A stretch of DNA of 45,581 nucleotides from CAKSUT01 sp045542335 (GTDB lineage: Bacteria > Bacillota > Clostridia > Oscillospirales > CAG-382): the NCBI GenBank assembly GCA_045542335.1, contig JAZQKV010000044.1, forward strand, positions 1-45,581, read 5' to 3'. Positions 42,739 to 45,581 of this stretch are shown here, one piece after another. The notes below the pieces were generated by a model. That model was not told the DNA's origin. It did no database searches and worked only from the letters and a program-made list of their open reading frames with translations. The first letter of the stretch is position 1. Each line of letters starts with the position of its first letter. Position numbers and translations under genes: made by a program.

Positions 42739-43041
42739 GCAAAGCATAAAGTAAGGTCACACTATCCGGGAAGGCAGCGGTGTCCTGTACCTGCAATCCG
42801 CTATAGCAGGGGGGAATTCCCGCCTTGAGGGGCGTGGCTGTGACGCAGTCGCTCTTTTTTCTTGTGTTGACGTATGGATCTTGTGCAATTGCGCCTTGTG
42901 AACCATGTCAGGTGGGGAACCAAGCAGCATTAAGCAATGAGCGTGATGTGCCACGAGGCAGTCTGTGCTGAGTAAGAGGAGAGAAGGACGGTCGGAGCCC
43001 CGTTTCGATGGGTGGGTGTGTGATCTTACTTTGTGCTTTGC
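42739..43041 (+). ncRNA. ffs: Signal recognition particle RNA (large, Alu-domain type)
   Basis: The sequence matches Bacillus-type scRNA. The Alu part has GGAAGGCAGCGGTGTCCTG and CTGCAATCCGCTATAGCAG. The S part has GTGTTGACGTATGGATC and AACCATGTCAGGTGG-GGAA-CCAAGCAGCATTAAG, with the GGAA tetraloop and the Ffh-binding asymmetric loop. The ends pair over about 24 nt: GCAAAGCATAAAGTAAGG... (42739 on) with ...CTTACTTTGTGCTTTGC (to 43041). The terminator tail T6-A-T4 follows directly. The closing stem of the tetraloop is TGG/CCA instead of TCC/GGA, a compensated change. It targets membrane and secreted proteins together with Ffh. Confidence 0.95.
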
Positions 43042-43065
43042 TTTTTTATTTTGGCGGTGATTTGA

Positions 43066-43896
43066 ATGGAAACAGGGGATATAACAAAGCTGTGCAACCT
43101 TGATTACACGGTGGAGAATATTTTTGCGATGCGGCAGATGTGGCACGAAAACAGCGTTTTCACGATGTCCGCACCAAGGCCCACCGATGCACTTCTTTAT
43201 TTTTGCGGATGTGATGCAATATACACCGTTGGTGCAACAACACACAATGCAAAAATGGGAGATGTTGTGTTTATTCCTCACGGTGCAACATACAAAACTG
43301 AATTTATAAACGTGAATCAGAACGAAACAAGTGCGGTGCTTTTTGAGTTTCTCATACATCCCACAGGCTCTCCCGAGGGCACTTCTTTCAGCATTTCAGA
43401 CAGAATCTTTGCCGTTGAACACAATGTTGCACAAATGCGAGAGAAATTCTTCTCCCTTGTGGATACATACAAGAGTCTCAGTCGCCCAACCGCCGCCGTT
43501 AAAGCAATTGCCTATGGAATACTCGCCGATTTTTCCGATGCCGCCAGAACAAAACGGCTTTTTTCAAAAAAATACAGCATAATTTCAAAGGGCATAGTTT
43601 TTCTCGAAGAAAACTATGACAAAAACCCAACTGTCAGCGAGCTTGCAAGAATGTGCGCCGTCAGCGAAAGCACATTCCGTGAACTATTCAAAGAATACTC
43701 CGGGTTTTCGCCCACAGAATTTATTGCACACGGCAAGACAGAGCGTGCCAAAAAGCTGTTGTCGGAAAGCGGACTTTCCATTGCGGAAATATCCGAACAG
43801 CTCGGATTTTATGACACTCCGAGCTTCTGCCGCTTTTTCAAAGACAAGGTGGGAGAAACAGCAAGCGCATGGCGAAGGAAAAGACAATTAGGCTAA
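43066..43896 (+). CDS. AraC-family transcriptional regulator
   Basis: A 276-aa regulator with an N-terminal cupin-like domain (about 30-110, including DVVFIPHGATYKTEF). The C-terminal AraC HTH pair (about 175-275) contains NPTVSELARMCAVSESTFRELFKEYSGFSPTEFI and GLSIAEISEQLGFYDTPSFCRFFKDKVGETASAWRR. It starts only 25 nt after the SRP RNA 3' stem, with GGCGGTGA before the ATG and no room for a separate promoter. Its mRNA must therefore come from read-through or a promoter inside the SRP RNA gene. A nitroreductase gene follows. Confidence 0.88.
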   Translation: METGDITKLCNLDYTVENIFAMRQMWHENSVFTMSAPRPTDALLYFCGCDAIYTVGATTHNAKMGDVVFIPHGATYKTEFINVNQNETSAVLFEFLIHPTGSPEGTSFSISDRIFAVEHNVAQMREKFFSLVDTYKSLSRPTAAVKAIAYGILADFSDAARTKRLFSKKYSIISKGIVFLEENYDKNPTVSELARMCAVSESTFRELFKEYSGFSPTEFIAHGKTERAKKLLSESGLSIAEISEQLGFYDTPSFCRFFKDKVGETASAWRRKRQLG

Positions 43897-43989
43897 AAAC
43901 GCCCCCGAGACTTACCGTTTCGGAACTTCAAAAAAGTCCGGAGCAAGCGAGGGCAAATCATAACAGCACAAAAACAGGAGGTAATAAAA

Positions 43990-44517
43990 ATGGAAAACAC
44001 AGTTCTCAAAAGTCTTGAGGAGCGCAGAAGCGTGAGAAAATTCAAGCCTGACGTTCAGGTTGATGAGCAAAAGCTTTGTGAAATACTTCACGCCGCCACC
44101 TTTGCGCCCACCGGAATGGGACGTCAATCGCCGATCATGGTTGTTGTTCAGGACAAAGCAACACAGGAAATTCTTCGCAAAATGAATGCCGAAATCATGG
44201 GCGACCCTCAAAGTGACCCCTTTTACGGTGCACCGACAATTGTTATTGTGCTTGCAAAAAGAAGTGTTCCGACCTGTATTGAGGACGGAACTCTTGTAAT
44301 GGGAAACCTCCTCAATGCGGCTCACGCAGTTGGTGTTGATTCGTGCTGGATACACAGAGCACGTCAGGAGTTTGAAAGTCCCGAAGGTAAAGCTCTTCTG
44401 AAAAAATGGGGCGTTGAAGGGGACTATATCGGCATCGGTCATTGTATTCTTGGCTACCGTGACTGCGAATACCCCGCACCAAAGGCTCGCAAGGAAAATT
44501 ATATTTACAGGGTATAA
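43990..44517 (+). CDS. Nitroreductase-family flavoprotein
   Basis: A 175-aa FMN-dependent nitroreductase fold. SLEERRSVRKFKPDVQV (residues 8-24) is the FMN-binding start, ILHAATFAPTGMGRQSPIMVVV the second block, and GVDSCWIHRARQEFES/GHCILGYRD the C-terminal FMN part. It reduces quinones, nitro compounds or other electron acceptors; the physiological substrate is unknown. CAGGAGG lies before the ATG. It follows the AraC gene by 93 nt. Confidence 0.9.
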   Translation: MENTVLKSLEERRSVRKFKPDVQVDEQKLCEILHAATFAPTGMGRQSPIMVVVQDKATQEILRKMNAEIMGDPQSDPFYGAPTIVIVLAKRSVPTCIEDGTLVMGNLLNAAHAVGVDSCWIHRARQEFESPEGKALLKKWGVEGDYIGIGHCILGYRDCEYPAPKARKENYIYRV

Positions 44518-44520
44518 AAT

Positions 44521-44560
44521 CAAGGCAGAGGAATTTTTTCCCCTGCCTTGTTGTATTTTA
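44521..44560 (+). terminator. Terminator of the nitroreductase gene
   Basis: Stem CAAGGCAG/CTGCCTTG (44521-44528/44543-44550) with inner GG/CC pairing, followed by TTGTATTTT. Confidence 0.8.
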
Positions 44561-44580
44561 AAAATAAAGTTGTAACCGGA

Positions 44581-45111
44581 TTAAATCTTTATGTACTCCA
44601 GCAACCCCTCAATTGCCGCTTTTTCGCTAAAATCTCCGTCTGCATCGCAAAGCTCAACAAGCAGTTTTTCCATCTTTGAGGGATTCTCCTTACCCTGCAT
44701 GATTTTTTTGAGCGTCTTAAGAGCTGTTCTGTGAACAAGCGAAAGTTCGGACAAAACCATTTTTCCGGGGAAATTGAAAACCTTTATGCGTTCAAGTGCT
44801 TCGGGGGTCTTGAAATTTTTTGGAATAACATAGTCATCGTAGTATTCACGGCAATTGATGGGCGTTATACCCGTTGTAAATACTGCGATTTTTTTGCCCT
44901 CAAGTTTTGGTAGGTTCTTGGTTATAAGACTCACGCCATTTATAATTTCAGCGTAAAGACCGCCTCCATAAACTATGACATCATATTTGCAAAGCTCTTC
45001 CGCAGTTATGCTTTTTGCCTCAACCGCCTCACACCCCAGTGCTTCGGCTATCCAGTTGGCATACACCCCGGTTGAGCCATATTTTGTTTTATAGATGACA
45101 ATTGCGTTCAT
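44581..45111 (-). CDS. Flavodoxin-domain protein
   Basis: A 176-aa protein with a flavodoxin fold. It starts MNAIVIYKTKYGSTGVYANWIAE, the phosphate loop for FMN, followed by YDVIVYGGGLYAEIING and KIAVFTTGI. It resembles HemG-like/flavodoxin_5 proteins of Clostridia that act as small electron carriers or regulators. The start at 45111 has AAGGTG 7 nt upstream; a longer frame to 45132 is possible but lacks a better site. Confidence 0.85.
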   Translation of the reverse strand: MNAIVIYKTKYGSTGVYANWIAEALGCEAVEAKSITAEELCKYDVIVYGGGLYAEIINGVSLITKNLPKLEGKKIAVFTTGITPINCREYYDDYVIPKNFKTPEALERIKVFNFPGKMVLSELSLVHRTALKTLKKIMQGKENPSKMEKLLVELCDADGDFSEKAAIEGLLEYIKI

Positions 45112-45206
45112 ATAAACACCTTCACTTTTCATTTATCATTGCTATCACATTATATCACTTTTTCGAGAAAAAATCAACACCTGACACAAAAAGGCCGATA
45201 TTTTCG

Positions 45207-45581
45207 TCATTTTGTTACAGCTTTGTTCGCCTTTCTCCCCATAACCCTCAACACAACCGGTCTGTTATAACGCTGAACTATGATAAACTGTGCATCAAAA
45301 AGCATTGCGGCAATCGCCGTCAAAAGAAATATGGGAAATTGTCCCCAGAGAAGCGAGAACAAAATGCTTGAAAGAGAAATAAGCTCATTTATCCAATGAT
45401 CGGTTTCAGCCTTCGTCATTGCTTTTACTATCTCCTCCATTGAACAGCTCTTAAGAGAAAAAAGCTCGGGATTATACGTGAGTGCTTTCCCCTTCCACTT
45501 TTTCACCCGGAGTATTTTATACAGCTTTCTTTCGAACTTTCGTTCTCTGAACCATCGGCAGTTGATATTTATTCTGAAGAG
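45207..45581 (-). CDS. CrtO-like acyltransferase/integral membrane protein, 3' part (cut by window edge)
   Basis: The open frame runs from the right edge to the stop at 45207 (124 codons). Its sequence, KLYKILRVKKWKGKA then TKAETDHWINELISLSSI and the C-terminal IIVQRYNRPVVLRVMGRK, resembles the C-terminal half of glycosyl-4,4'-diaponeurosporenoate acyltransferase (CrtO)-type membrane proteins. In that family the QRYNR motif is conserved and two membrane helices precede it (here SLLWGQFPIFLLTAIAAMLF). The N-terminus lies outside the window. Carotenoid context is not seen, so another lipid substrate is possible. Confidence 0.65.
   Translation of the reverse strand, partial: LFRININCRWFRERKFERKLYKILRVKKWKGKALTYNPELFSLKSCSMEEIVKAMTKAETDHWINELISLSSILFSLLWGQFPIFLLTAIAAMLFDAQFIIVQRYNRPVVLRVMGRKANKAVTK

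Noticed and set aside
42757..43359. 200-codon minus-strand frame
   Set aside because: It lies across the SRP RNA and the AraC gene; both are strongly supported on the + strand.

Overview
The window looks like a chromosomal segment of an anaerobic, spore-forming, low-to-mid GC Firmicute of the class Clostridia, probably gut-associated. The evidence is an uninterrupted sigma-K gene, two spore-coat-F-like genes, a Bacillus/Clostridium-type SRP RNA with an Alu domain, a DUF4830 protein, pyruvate phosphate dikinase, AGGAGG-type ribosome sites with occasional GTG/TTG starts, and many host- or plant-glycan enzymes. Species cannot be named from the sequence alone.

Layout. 1-1304: 5' part of ppdK (minus). 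1.7-4.1 kb: a GH78 alpha-L-rhamnosidase (minus). 4.3-6.1 kb: a CorC/CNNM-type ion transporter behind a leader of about 350 nt that carries a consensus promoter, a 30-codon leader ORF with an acidic N-terminus, and an intrinsic terminator overlapping the end of that ORF. 6.1-9.5 kb: a Rad3/DinG-like helicase and a four-helix-bundle (S23-type) gene embedded in hairpin-forming repeats (84-bp direct repeats plus a 7 x 20 bp array). 9.7-14.8 kb: GH29 alpha-L-fucosidase, a CopG/SLOG divergent pair between two copies of a 47-bp terminator repeat, an unrecognised protein, a frameshifted Asp-box sialidase and a sugar isomerase. 14.9-18.3 kb: housekeeping genes (tRNA-Tyr, tRNA-Thr, sigK, DivIVA-like, fumarase-beta-like, DUF4830). 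18.4-29.3 kb: a 1235-aa SLH/beta-helix secreted protein, ThuA and Gfo/Idh pair, MFS transporter, TmcAL, a small acidic protein, a TIM-barrel isomerase and an LCP protein. 29.5-35.8 kb: ribulokinase, then a GNAT plus two-half ABC exporter operon. 35.9-41.7 kb (minus): two Gfo/Idh proteins, then a cysK, hydrolase, sialidase and AraC run. 42-45.6 kb: spore coat genes, SRP RNA, AraC regulator, nitroreductase, flavodoxin, and a partial CrtO-like acyltransferase.

How the genes fit together. Rhamnosidase, fucosidase, sialidases and the SLH-anchored beta-helix protein can release or process rhamnose, fucose, sialic acid or uronic residues. Gfo/Idh, ThuA, TIM-barrel isomerases, ribulokinase and the MFS carrier are typical intracellular sugar-processing partners. 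They are scattered as small units with their own promoters rather than as one locus.

Most notable. First, the hairpin-repeat family around the S23-type gene: a constant octamer linker separates hairpins whose stems differ in sequence but keep pairing and keep 3-nt loops. Second, the leader ORF and terminator in front of the CorC-family gene, which together look like a ribosome-mediated attenuator.
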